Part shown: one piece after another, positions 1 through 6,270 of the stretch
How positions within the stretch are numbered: position 1 is the first letter of the stretch
How the letters are laid out: the number at the start of each line of letters is the position of its first letter
NCBI GenBank assembly: GCA_900546345.1
Contig: URCI01000055.1
Span: forward strand, 1 to 21,256
Source of the DNA: an uncultured Prevotella sp.
GTDB lineage: Bacteria > Bacteroidota > Bacteroidia > Bacteroidales > Bacteroidaceae
Direction of reading: 5' to 3'
DNA: 21,256 nucleotides
Made by a program: the position numbers and the translations under genes
Notes under the pieces: generated by a model
Told to the model about the DNA's origin: nothing
Database searches by the model: none
What the model saw: only the letters and a program-made list of their open reading frames with translations

Positions 1-846
1 CGTCTCCTTGTCGAGATCTGTGAATATCTTGATATAGCGCTCGGCGTCCTCGTCGCTGACGTTGAGCCAGAACTGATAGAAAGCATAAGGTGTCGTGCGG
101 TTGCGGTCGAGCCAGACATTGCCGCTCTCGGTCTTGCCAAACTTCTTTCCGTCGGCCTTGGTGATCAGCGGACAAGTCAGACAGAAGGCTTCTGCGTCGT
201 TGCCGAGCGTGCGACGGATCAGCTCCGTGCCCGTGGTCATATTGCCCCACTGGTCGTTGCCGCCCAACTGCAGACGCACGCCATAGTGCTCATATTGATA
301 GAGGAAATCATAGCCCTGAAGCAACTGATAGGTAAATTCAGTAAAGGACAGACCGTCGCGAGCCTCACCATTGAGACGCTTCTGTACGCTATCCTTAGCC
401 ATCATATAGTTGACGGTGATGTGCTTGCCAATGTCGCGAACGAAGTCCAGGAACTTATAGTCCTTCATCCAATCGTAGTTGTTGACCAGCTCTGCCTTGT
501 TGGGCTCATTGCCGTCGAAGTCGAGGAACTTGCTGACCTGCTTTTTGATGGCTTCCTGATTGTGATAGAGCGTATCCTGATCGAGGAGATTACGTTCCTG
601 GCTCTTTCCGGAAGGATCACCGATCATGCCGGTGGCACCGCCCACGAGCAGATAAGGCTTGTGACCGCAACGCTGCAGGTGACGCAGCATCATGATGCCG
701 CAAAGGTGTCCAATATGCAGAGAGTCGGCAGTAGGATCGGTACCCAGATATGCCGAAACAAGATGGGAGTTGAGATACTCCTCTGTGCCCGGCATGATTT
801 GGGCGAGCATGCCGCGCCATTTCAGTTCTTCTACGAAGTTTTTCAT
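1..846 (-). CDS. tyrS: Tyrosyl-tRNA synthetase, 5' 282 codons (3' end outside window)
   Basis: Class I aminoacyl-tRNA synthetase that charges tRNA-Tyr with tyrosine in the cytoplasm. I translated this reading frame from the ATG at 846; it stays open to base 1. The HIGH signature is at residues 44-47 (SLHIGHLCG), preceded by GTDPTADS, and the TyrRS version of the KMSKS loop, KFGKT, is at 235-239. QLGGNDQWGN, the tyrosine/ATP-site segment, lies before it. About 282 residues are present where the family usually has roughly 420-430, so the anticodon-binding and S4-like C-terminus falls beyond the window edge. It is the last visible gene of the minus-strand cluster, 56 bp after yidD with no promoter motif in the gap, so cotranscription is likely. 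The identity is secure; only the missing end is unknown. Confidence 0.96.
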   Translation of the reverse strand, partial: MKNFVEELKWRGMLAQIMPGTEEYLNSHLVSAYLGTDPTADSLHIGHLCGIMMLRHLQRCGHKPYLLVGGATGMIGDPSGKSQERNLLDQDTLYHNQEAIKKQVSKFLDFDGNEPNKAELVNNYDWMKDYKFLDFVRDIGKHITVNYMMAKDSVQKRLNGEARDGLSFTEFTYQLLQGYDFLYQYEHYGVRLQLGGNDQWGNMTTGTELIRRTLGNDAEAFCLTCPLITKADGKKFGKTESGNVWLDRNRTTPYAFYQFWLNVSDEDAERYIKIFTDLDKET

Positions 847-902
847 TTTTATATGTTTAAGGGCTCAAAGAGCCAATGATGTCATAAAAAGACGTTGAGC
901 GT

Positions 903-1145
903 TCACGGCACTGGATCGTAACCGCTTCCCCCCCAAGGATTGCAGCGAAGGATGCGCCAGATAGCCAGGAGCAATCCTTTTACAGGTCCATGCTTGAGAA
1001 TGGCTTGTCGCGCATATTCCGAGCACGTCGGTGTGAAACGACATGAGGGCGGCGTGTAGGGCGTGATGAACTTTTGGTAAAACACGATCGGTTGTACCAG
1101 TAACCATGCCAATGCATGCGAGACAATATGCAGCAGTTTCCTCAT
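903..1145 (-). CDS. yidD: Membrane protein insertion efficiency factor YidD
   Basis: A small (80 aa) membrane-associated protein thought to help YidC/Sec insert inner-membrane proteins. The family signature is clear: an amphipathic N-terminus (LLVQPIVFYQKFITPYTPP), then CRFTPTCSEYARQAI with the paired conserved cysteines, then GLLLAIWRILRCNPWGGSGYDPVP with the third conserved cysteine. The length is normal for YidD. It starts 18 bp after the rnpA stop, the classic rnpA-yidD pairing seen across bacteria. Here the pair sits in a hemD/tyrS cluster and there is no rpmH, dnaA or yidC in view. It is followed by tyrS after 56 bp. Confidence 0.95.
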   Translation of the reverse strand: MRKLLHIVSHALAWLLVQPIVFYQKFITPYTPPSCRFTPTCSEYARQAILKHGPVKGLLLAIWRILRCNPWGGSGYDPVP

Positions 1146-1163
1146 TGATCGGGGTCGTTAGTG

Positions 1164-1610
1164 TCAAGCATCAATAACTGTCTTTCCCTCATGGCCACTT
1201 GCAAGCTTCTCGTTGATACGGGTGAGTAAGTTGACAACACTCCGCTCAACCACACTGGCAGCAGGCATCTTCCTATCCATCCAAATGAAGGCGATGACAA
1301 CCGGCCATGCCGCCACGAGACTCTTGTTGTGACGATAAGCCTCTCTGACAAGGCGCTTGATGCGGTTGCGCTTCACCGCCCTTCTGAAACAGTGCTTGGG
1401 TACACTGATCAACAGCTTGGCTTGGGGGCGCTCCGCACCTATACGCTGCTCTGCTTCGCCATCATCGGAAGGGAGCAGCATATACACAGCTCTGAGGGGG
1501 AAAGCAGACAAAGAGCGGCTGTTGCCTTCCCTAAAGAGCGCGTCGATCGTCTTCTTGTGATGGATGCGCTCTTCCTTGCTCAGTGTCGGAGGAAACTGTG
1601 TCATGCGCAA
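1164..1610 (-). CDS. rnpA: Ribonuclease P protein component
   Basis: Protein subunit of RNase P, which supports the catalytic RNA in trimming tRNA 5' leaders. The 148-aa product carries the hallmark RNR motif in KRNRIKRLVREAYR near residues 79-92, after a strand with LLISVPKHCFRRA, and an N-terminal LSKEERIHHKKTIDALF typical of the family (usually LxKxxRLxxxxxFxxvf). At 148 aa it is somewhat longer than the usual 110-130 aa, with an extra polar stretch (SDDGEAEQRIGAERPQ) in the middle, which is common in Bacteroidetes members. Only 3 bp separate it from hemD upstream and 18 bp from yidD downstream. A start two codons later (MTQFPP) is equally possible. Confidence 0.94.
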   Translation of the reverse strand: MRMTQFPPTLSKEERIHHKKTIDALFREGNSRSLSAFPLRAVYMLLPSDDGEAEQRIGAERPQAKLLISVPKHCFRRAVKRNRIKRLVREAYRHNKSLVAAWPVVIAFIWMDRKMPAASVVERSVVNLLTRINEKLASGHEGKTVIDA

Positions 1611-1613
1611 GGA

Positions 1614-2372
1614 TCAGTCTTGTTCTCCGTTTTCCTTTTTCAGGAATGCCTTGAGCGCGGCAATCATCGAAGGATACTCCTTGGTACCTGCCATGAGAGA
1701 GACGGGCAGACCGGCCTTCTCAATAGCTTTGCCCGTAGCAGGTCCAAAGGCTCCGAGCTTCAGTGTGCCGTCCTTGACATTAGGGAAGGACTGTGTGAGA
1801 TAGTTGACACCCGTCGGTGTGGAGAAGATTAGCATGTCGCAGTCGAAATTCTTCACTTCTTCGGGGGTGAAGTTATTGCTGAGTGTGCGATACATCACAC
1901 ACTCGGTATGGTTGAGTCCCTTGGCGTCGAGCTTGTTCTTGATATCGTCGTTATGTACACTGCTCAGTGGCACGAGATACTTCTCCTGTTTGTGTTTCAT
2001 CATCACAGGAATCAGATCATCGATCTTGCCGGTATTTCCAAAGAATACTTTTCTTTTGCGATACTGAACGTATTTCTGTATGTAGAGGGATATTGTCTCC
2101 GTGACACAGAAGTACTTCATGTCTTCAGGAATGGTAAGACGAAGCTCGTTGGCTAATTGGAAAAAGAAGTCAATGGCATGACGTGAGGTGAAGACGATGG
2201 CAGTATGTGAAAGAATGCTTACTTTCTGCTGGCGAAATTCCTTAGCAGTGAGCCCTTCTACTTTGATGAAAGGGCGAAAGACGATCTCTACCCCGAATTC
2301 TTTCTCCAAATCGTAATACGGGGATTTCTCGCCCGCCGGTTTAGGCAGGGAAATCATGATCTTCTTAATCAT
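1614..2372 (-). CDS. hemD: Uroporphyrinogen-III synthase family protein
   Basis: Predicted to close hydroxymethylbilane to uroporphyrinogen III, the branch point to haem, sirohaem and corrinoids. The 252-aa product has the two-lobed HemD layout: MIKKIMISLPKP at the N-terminus, IVFTSRHAIDFFF in lobe 1, KYLVPLSSVHNDDI and ECVMYRTLSN at the crossover, then FDCDMLIFSTPTGVNYL and LKLGAFGPATGKAIEKAG in lobe 2. This family is poorly conserved in sequence, so the call rests on the spaced S/T-rich loops and the GPATGKAI motif. The gene begins 6 bp after the DUF4271 gene and ends 3 bp before rnpA, so translational coupling is plausible. No other haem genes are in view, so whether the product is active in a full haem pathway cannot be judged here. 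Confidence 0.88.
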   Translation of the reverse strand: MIKKIMISLPKPAGEKSPYYDLEKEFGVEIVFRPFIKVEGLTAKEFRQQKVSILSHTAIVFTSRHAIDFFFQLANELRLTIPEDMKYFCVTETISLYIQKYVQYRKRKVFFGNTGKIDDLIPVMMKHKQEKYLVPLSSVHNDDIKNKLDAKGLNHTECVMYRTLSNNFTPEEVKNFDCDMLIFSTPTGVNYLTQSFPNVKDGTLKLGAFGPATGKAIEKAGLPVSLMAGTKEYPSMIAALKAFLKKENGEQD

Positions 2373-2378
2373 TGTGTC

Positions 2379-3401
2379 CTAAAAGTTTATTTTTAAATAA
2401 TTATCCGTCAACACCAGTACACCCCACAGGGAGCCCAGTGGCATGAGTTCAAGTGCACAAAAGTACAAAAAACTTTGCACAAAGACGCTTGAATTCTTGA
2501 AAAATATCAGATAGGACTTATAGAAAGTCAACAATTTAACTAAAATGACGACAACAGCGGTATAACCTATGGCAGTTTGGAGCGATAAGTTGAAATAAAC
2601 CGTCAGCATGACCATTGGGAAGAGAGCGATGCCTTCGATCGATGGAAGGAAGAGCATAAGCTTATTCCATTGTTCGTTTTTTTTCTTATCAAAGAAAATC
2701 CAGTTCACCATCGCATAGAGCAGTGCTTTCACGCCAAAGTAAGCGAGAAGGATACCTGTGTAGATACCCACCGTCAGATATTGGGGAATGGTGAAAGAAG
2801 TACCTGCGTAGCTGCCGGTATAGAAGAAAAAAACCAAGGAGAACAGCAAACAGGTTTGAAGCACCAAAAAGAGTTGAAAACGCAATTCACCACTGGTCTC
2901 GGTGATCTCGGTGGTACCTTCGCGCTGCGTATAGAAGAAGTTCTTGAACTGCCGACGGAGGAATCCCCCCGACTTGGCTATAGCGATCAAAGCAAAAACG
3001 AAGCAGGCAATGAGCACCGAAGAGATCAGATTGTCATTGGCAATGGAGTAAGGCACAGGATCGCCTGCCACTCCTTGGCGGTAGGTAGCATATTCCGGAC
3101 GATAGATCGAGTCGGGCTGCACGAGCGAGTGACTGTAGTACAGTGGCCGACGGATGTTGACCTTGCCAAAGCCGGTCGGCTTTGTCGTCGGTGTGCGCAG
3201 AGGATTGGGATAATGTGCCCAGTCGATTTGCTGGTATTTGTAATTGGCTCTGAGGGCAGAGTCCTGTTGCCACGGAGTCGCTGTTTGCGGCAGCGTCTTG
3301 ACAATATCCCATGGTGAGCGATAGCCACTTTGGTGATGAGTGACCGTATGTGTTGCCTGCACGGGTGCTGCTACTGCCGTAGAATCGCTTTGCTGTATCA
3401 T
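2379..3401 (-). CDS. DUF4271 multi-spanning membrane protein
   Basis: A 340-aa inner-membrane protein of unknown function that I recognise as the Bacteroidetes family DUF4271. The first 115 or so residues are hydrophilic and rich in proline and aromatics (repeated Y-R-P patterns such as SIYRPEYATYRQG). About six hydrophobic helices follow, beginning with NLISSVLIACFVFALIAIA near residue 123 and ending with LGSLWGVLVLTDNYL. No catalytic motif is visible. It is the first gene of the compact DUF4271-hemD-rnpA-yidD-tyrS cluster and starts 98 bp after metK. I found no good TAnnTTTG promoter in that gap, so it may be read from metK or from a promoter I cannot recognise. Function is not assigned. 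Confidence 0.85.
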   Translation of the reverse strand: MIQQSDSTAVAAPVQATHTVTHHQSGYRSPWDIVKTLPQTATPWQQDSALRANYKYQQIDWAHYPNPLRTPTTKPTGFGKVNIRRPLYYSHSLVQPDSIYRPEYATYRQGVAGDPVPYSIANDNLISSVLIACFVFALIAIAKSGGFLRRQFKNFFYTQREGTTEITETSGELRFQLFLVLQTCLLFSLVFFFYTGSYAGTSFTIPQYLTVGIYTGILLAYFGVKALLYAMVNWIFFDKKKNEQWNKLMLFLPSIEGIALFPMVMLTVYFNLSLQTAIGYTAVVVILVKLLTFYKSYLIFFKNSSVFVQSFLYFCALELMPLGSLWGVLVLTDNYLKINF

Positions 3402-3460
3402 TTGCTAATCAGAAAATAACAGAGGAGCGACATGACAGCCGTCTCTGTGATGTGACAGCA

Positions 3461-3486
3461 GACAGACACATGACCATGTGCCTGCC
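3461..3486 (-). other. Hairpin between metK and the DUF4271 gene
   Basis: Read as minus-strand RNA, the 11-nt arms 3486-3476 and 3471-3461 pair fully (nine Watson-Crick pairs and two G-U wobbles) around a 4-nt GGUC loop, 13 bp past the metK stop. No run of U follows, so it is not a standard intrinsic terminator. It could be a processing or stability hairpin, or a weak terminator limiting read-through into the DUF4271 cluster. Confidence 0.45.
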
Positions 3487-3499
3487 GCTGCCGCATAGT

Positions 3500-4855
3500 T
3501 TACAATCCAAAGGCCTTGCGGATGCGCTCCACCTGGTCGAGTTTCTCCCAGGTAAAGAGCTCCACCTCTACCGTTTTCTTTTCGTGATAGAGACTTTCAA
3601 AGGTCTTCTTTACTTTTTGACACTGCCGTCCCATATGACCGTAAGCGGCTGTCTCGAAATAGATCGGCTGGCGGAGATTGAGCTTGTCTTCAATAGCCTT
3701 CGGGCGGAGATCGAACAATTCTTCCACCTTGCGGGCAATCTCACTGTCGCTCATGTCAACATGGTTGCGGCCATAGGTATTGACATAGACACTCACGGGC
3801 TCTGCCACACCAATAGCATAAGCCAACTGCACAAGCATCTCGTCGGCCACGCCGGCGGCTACCATGTTCTTGGCAATGTAGCGAGCGGCATAAGCAGCAC
3901 TACGGTCCACCTTGCTGGGGTCTTTGCCAGAGAAGGCACCGCCTCCATGCGCACCACGACCACCATAGGTGTCGACGATGATCTTGCGACCTGTCAGTCC
4001 GGTGTCGCCGTGTGGGCCTCCGATCACAAACTTACCTGTCGGGTTGACGTAATACTTGATGCCGTCGTGCAACAGCTGACGCTCCTGATCATTGCAGGCG
4101 GCTGCCGCCTTATCGGCCTGAGCCAAGCTGTTGTCAAACAGACGGCGCAGCTTATCACCGGCAGCCTCCTTGACACGCGGGATCAGAATGTTGATCACAT
4201 CCTCACGGATCTTGGCGAGCATCTGCTCGTCAGCTTCTTTCTGAGCCTTCCGGCTGCCGTCTTTCGGCTCGACAAAGGGATCGTGCTGCGTAGAAACCAC
4301 GATAGTGTCAATACGCACCGGCTCGTTCTGGTCGTTATATTCCATCGTCACCTGACTCTTGGCATCGGGACGGAGATAGGTCATCACCTTGCCTTCCTTG
4401 CGGATTTGTGCCAAGGTGTACATGATGAGATGGGAAAGATCGAGTGTGGCCGGCATGTAGTTGTCGGTCTCGTTAGAGGCGTATCCAAACATCATACCCT
4501 GGTCGCCGGCACCTTGTTCTTCCTCCTTCTCGCGGCTGACGCCCTGGTTGATGTCACTGCTCTGCTCATGAATGGCCGTGAGGATACCGCAGGAGTTGTA
4601 GTCGAACTGATACTCGGCTTTGCTGTAGCCAATGCGCTTGATGGCTTTGCGCGCCATGGCCTGCAGGTCGATGTAGGCGTTGGAGTGCACCTCACCCATG
4701 ATGACGACCTGACCGGTAGTTACAAAGGACTCCACAGCACAGTGAGCCTTGGGATCGTAAGCCAGGAACTGGTCGAGGATGGCATCGGAGATCTGGTCGG
4801 CCACCTTGTCGGGATGACCTTCCGAAACGGATTCTGAAGAAAATAGATAACTCAT
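3500..4855 (-). CDS. metK: S-adenosylmethionine synthetase
   Basis: Makes S-adenosylmethionine from methionine and ATP in the cytoplasm. The 451-aa product shows SESVSEGHPDKVADQ (ATP-site GHPDK at 13-17), GAGDQG at 115-120, GGPHGDTGLTGRK near 249-261 and the phosphate-binding GGGAFSGKDPSKVDRS at 294-309. It is longer than the roughly 384 aa of the E. coli enzyme, mainly through extra polar sequence between STQHDPF and NPTGKF (about residues 181-240). I chose the ATG at 4855 because the upstream in-frame ATG at 4930 lies inside the conserved 3' part of the SAM-II-like aptamer, and the extra 25 residues look nothing like MetK. It is transcribed from a clear promoter at 5026-4995, divergent from pyrE, with a leader of about 130 nt. 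Confidence 0.97.
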   Translation of the reverse strand: MSYLFSSESVSEGHPDKVADQISDAILDQFLAYDPKAHCAVESFVTTGQVVIMGEVHSNAYIDLQAMARKAIKRIGYSKAEYQFDYNSCGILTAIHEQSSDINQGVSREKEEEQGAGDQGMMFGYASNETDNYMPATLDLSHLIMYTLAQIRKEGKVMTYLRPDAKSQVTMEYNDQNEPVRIDTIVVSTQHDPFVEPKDGSRKAQKEADEQMLAKIREDVINILIPRVKEAAGDKLRRLFDNSLAQADKAAAACNDQERQLLHDGIKYYVNPTGKFVIGGPHGDTGLTGRKIIVDTYGGRGAHGGGAFSGKDPSKVDRSAAYAARYIAKNMVAAGVADEMLVQLAYAIGVAEPVSVYVNTYGRNHVDMSDSEIARKVEELFDLRPKAIEDKLNLRQPIYFETAAYGHMGRQCQKVKKTFESLYHEKKTVEVELFTWEKLDQVERIRKAFGL

Positions 4856-4861
4856 TTTTCC

Positions 4862-4895
4862 ATTACTTTTTAAGCGTGGAATAACGCCAAGTAAC
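4862..4895 (-). promoter_or_regulatory. Hairpin over the metK translation start region
   Basis: In the metK leader RNA, 4895-4889 (GUUACUU) can pair with 4868-4862 (AAGUAAU), seven pairs with one wobble. This encloses a small inner stem, GGCGU/ACGCU, at 4888-4884 and 4877-4873. The outer 3' arm ends only 6 nt before the metK ATG, so the structure would cover the A-rich initiation region. It is a candidate expression platform for the aptamer just upstream; the switching itself is inference. Confidence 0.5.
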
Positions 4896-4920
4896 CGTAA
4901 AATCTGAGGGTGATTTTGCA

Positions 4921-4967
4921 GTTTTAGCATTTTTTAGTGTGGTTGCAAGCAGCCAAATTCTTCCACA
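4921..4967 (-). ncRNA. SAM-II-like riboswitch aptamer in the metK leader
   Basis: Minus-strand RNA from 4967 to 4921. Stem P1 is UGUGG (4967-4963) with CCACA (4942-4938), five perfect pairs. The 20-nt loop begins AAGAAUUUGG and ends CUUGCAA. After P1 comes an A-rich linker and then AAAUGCUAAAAC (4932-4921). From memory, SAM-II aptamers have a short P1, a loop with GAUUU and UUGCA, an A-rich linker and a 3' AAAUGCUAAA-type strand that pairs back into the loop. Two pseudoknot pairings are available here: UUGC (4948-4945) with GC(U)AA, or UUUGGC (4957-4952) with GCUAAA (4928-4923). Position 5' of metK, the SAM-making gene, fits SAM feedback. I could not model P2a convincingly, so the class is probable and not proven. 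Confidence 0.72.
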
Positions 4968-4994
4968 TTGATGAAACATATTATAAAACTCGCT

Positions 4995-5026
4995 GCAAAG
5001 TTACGCATATTTTTCTGAATGGCAAA
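4995..5026 (-). promoter_or_regulatory. Bacteroidetes-type promoter for metK
   Basis: On the minus strand, TTTG (5026-5023), a 19-bp spacer, then TAACTTTGC (5003-4995). This matches the Bacteroidetes primary sigma consensus TTTG-N19-TAnnTTTG closely. Transcription would begin near 4989, giving a leader of about 130 nt that contains the whole riboswitch candidate. Confidence 0.8.
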
Positions 5027-5067
5027 GAAAAAAGACCTTGCAAGTATGGCTTTTGCCTTTTTTTCAT

Positions 5068-5076
5068 TAACTTTGT
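5068..5076 (+). promoter_or_regulatory. Putative -7 element for pyrE
   Basis: TAACTTTGT matches TAnnTTTG and lies 34 bp before the pyrE ATG, giving a leader of under 30 nt. I find no well spaced TTTG at -33; the TTTG at 5052-5055 is too close. It is divergent from the metK promoter. It also argues against the longer in-frame pyrE start at 4937. Confidence 0.55.
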
Positions 5077-5110
5077 AGCGTCAACTGATACAAGTAAAAC
5101 ATTATCAACT

Positions 5111-5743
5111 ATGGATAACTTACAGAAAGTATTTGCAGAGAAACTGCTGAAGATCAAAGCCATCAAACTTCAGCCCAACGACCCATTTACATGGGCTTCC
5201 GGCTGGAAATCACCCTTTTATTGCGACAACCGCAAGACATTGTCCTACCCCGATCTGCGCAGCTTCGTGAAGTTGGAATTGGTTCACGCCGTGTTGGAGC
5301 ACTTCCCAGAGGCCACAGCAGTTGCCGGTGTTGCAACAGGCGCTATCGCACAGGGTGCGCTGGTGGCCGATGAACTGAACCTGCCTTTCTGCTATGTTCG
5401 TTCCAAACCTAAGGATCACGGCATGGGCAACCTCATTGAAGGCACACTGCCCGAGGGCTCAAAAGTGGTGGTTGTGGAGGATCTGATCTCCACGGGCGGA
5501 AGTTCACTGAAGGCTGTTGCCGCACTGCGCGAAGCCGGCTTTGAGGTTGTCGGCATGGTGGCCAGCTACACTTATGGATTCCCAATTGCCCAAAAGGCGT
5601 TTGAGGATGCCAAGGTGAAGCTAGTCACACTGACCGACTACGAGCATGTCGTGGAGAAAGCTCAGGAGACCGGATACATCAAGGCCGAGGACATCGATAC
5701 GCTGCACGAGTGGCGCAAAGACCCCGCTAACTGGAAAAAGTAA
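5111..5743 (+). CDS. pyrE: Orotate phosphoribosyltransferase
   Basis: Joins orotate to PRPP to give orotidine 5'-monophosphate in de novo pyrimidine synthesis. The 210-aa product has the PRPP-binding signature VVVVEDLISTGGSS at 119-132, the flexible catalytic loop KPKDHGMGN at 99-107 and the orotate-side segment FTWASGWKSPFYCDNR at 26-41. Length and motifs are normal for the family. The ATG at 5111 (MDNLQKVF) is chosen because the longer in-frame reading from 4937 would run through the promoter element and adds a non-conserved tail. It heads a plus-strand group: the SRPBCC gene starts 48 bp downstream, then argH. It is divergent from metK. Confidence 0.97.
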   Translation: MDNLQKVFAEKLLKIKAIKLQPNDPFTWASGWKSPFYCDNRKTLSYPDLRSFVKLELVHAVLEHFPEATAVAGVATGAIAQGALVADELNLPFCYVRSKPKDHGMGNLIEGTLPEGSKVVVVEDLISTGGSSLKAVAALREAGFEVVGMVASYTYGFPIAQKAFEDAKVKLVTLTDYEHVVEKAQETGYIKAEDIDTLHEWRKDPANWKK

Positions 5744-5791
5744 AAACATTCCACTATATATAACACGCATCGCCAATTCACTATATATAAA

Positions 5792-6205
5792 ATGAGTACA
5801 AAGATAGAAAGTACCATCCGACAGATCAGCTATCCACAGACCGCTGTCTATGCAATGCTCAGCGACCTGAGCAATATCGAACGCGTACGCGACCGCTTGC
5901 CGGAAGACAAGATCCAAGACCTAACCTTCGACACTGACAGTATCAGCATCAGCACGCAAATGGGGGCTGTGAAGCTTGTCATTGTGGAGCGCGAGGAACC
6001 GAAGACGATCAAGTTCGAGACACAAGAAAGCCCCCTGCCCTTTAACTTCTGGATACAACTGTTGCCGGTGACGGATACCACCTGCAAGATGAAGCTCACC
6101 ATCAAGGCTGATCTCAATCCACTGATCAGCGGCATGGTGAAGAAGCCGCTACAAGATGGCATCGAGAAAATTGCCGACGCGCTGCAAATGATACAGTATG
6201 AGTGA
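5792..6205 (+). CDS. SRPBCC (START-like) domain protein
   Basis: A 137-aa cytosolic protein made of one predicted START/polyketide-cyclase-like fold: an N-terminal strand (STIRQISYPQTAVYAMLSDLSNIERVRDRLP), a middle run of alternating strands (VKLVIVEREEPKTIKFET, CKMKLTIKADLN) and a C-terminal helix (GIEKIADALQMIQYE). Such proteins bind a hydrophobic ligand in a cavity; the ligand here is unknown. No signal peptide or membrane segment is seen. It lies 48 bp after pyrE and 65 bp before argH, a neighbourhood I believe is recurrent in Bacteroidales, which suggests a house-keeping role. Its TGA stop lies inside a perfect 12-bp hairpin that is part of the repeat family around argH. Confidence 0.8.
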   Translation: MSTKIESTIRQISYPQTAVYAMLSDLSNIERVRDRLPEDKIQDLTFDTDSISISTQMGAVKLVIVEREEPKTIKFETQESPLPFNFWIQLLPVTDTTCKMKLTIKADLNPLISGMVKKPLQDGIEKIADALQMIQYE

Positions 6206-6231
6206 TGAATGTTGCTACAATTCATCACTCA
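6199..6231 (+). repeat. Perfect 12-bp hairpin over the SRPBCC stop codon
   Basis: TGAGTGATGAAT (6199-6210) is exactly complementary to ATTCATCACTCA (6220-6231) with a 9-nt loop. The stop codon at 6203-6205 is inside the first arm. There is no U run after it, so it is not a typical terminator. It belongs to the GAATGATGAATG-type repeats that bracket argH. Confidence 0.8.
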
Positions 6232-6258
6232 ACATTCAACCTTCATCATTCATCATTC
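6220..6258 (-). repeat. Inverted copy of the argH-flanking repeat (upstream)
   Basis: Read on the minus strand this stretch consists of GAATGATGAATGATGA (6258-6243) and a 21-bp block (6240-6220). The 16-bp part recurs perfectly, in opposite orientation, at 7639-7654. The 21-bp block matches 7599-7619 at 20 of 21 positions. It fills the gap before argH. Confidence 0.8.
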
Positions 6259-6270
6259 TAAATTCGTATT

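Noticed and set aside
286..879. 197-codon plus-strand open frame in the first kilobase
   Set aside because: It lies opposite tyrS, which carries HIGH and KFGKT motifs on the minus strand.
847..902. GGCTC/GAGCC hairpin between yidD and tyrS as a terminator or T-box
   Set aside because: The 5-bp stem with a 3-nt loop has no U run, and the 56-bp gap is far too short for a T-box leader.
3452..4837. 461-codon plus-strand open frame opposite metK
   Set aside because: It is the antisense shadow of metK. The minus-strand product has every MetK motif, while the plus-strand translation is low-complexity (many H, L, V, G) with no recognisable domain.
4937..5110. Upstream extension of pyrE by 58 codons
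   Set aside because: It would run through the metK promoter and the pyrE -7 element, and the added residues are not PyrE-like.
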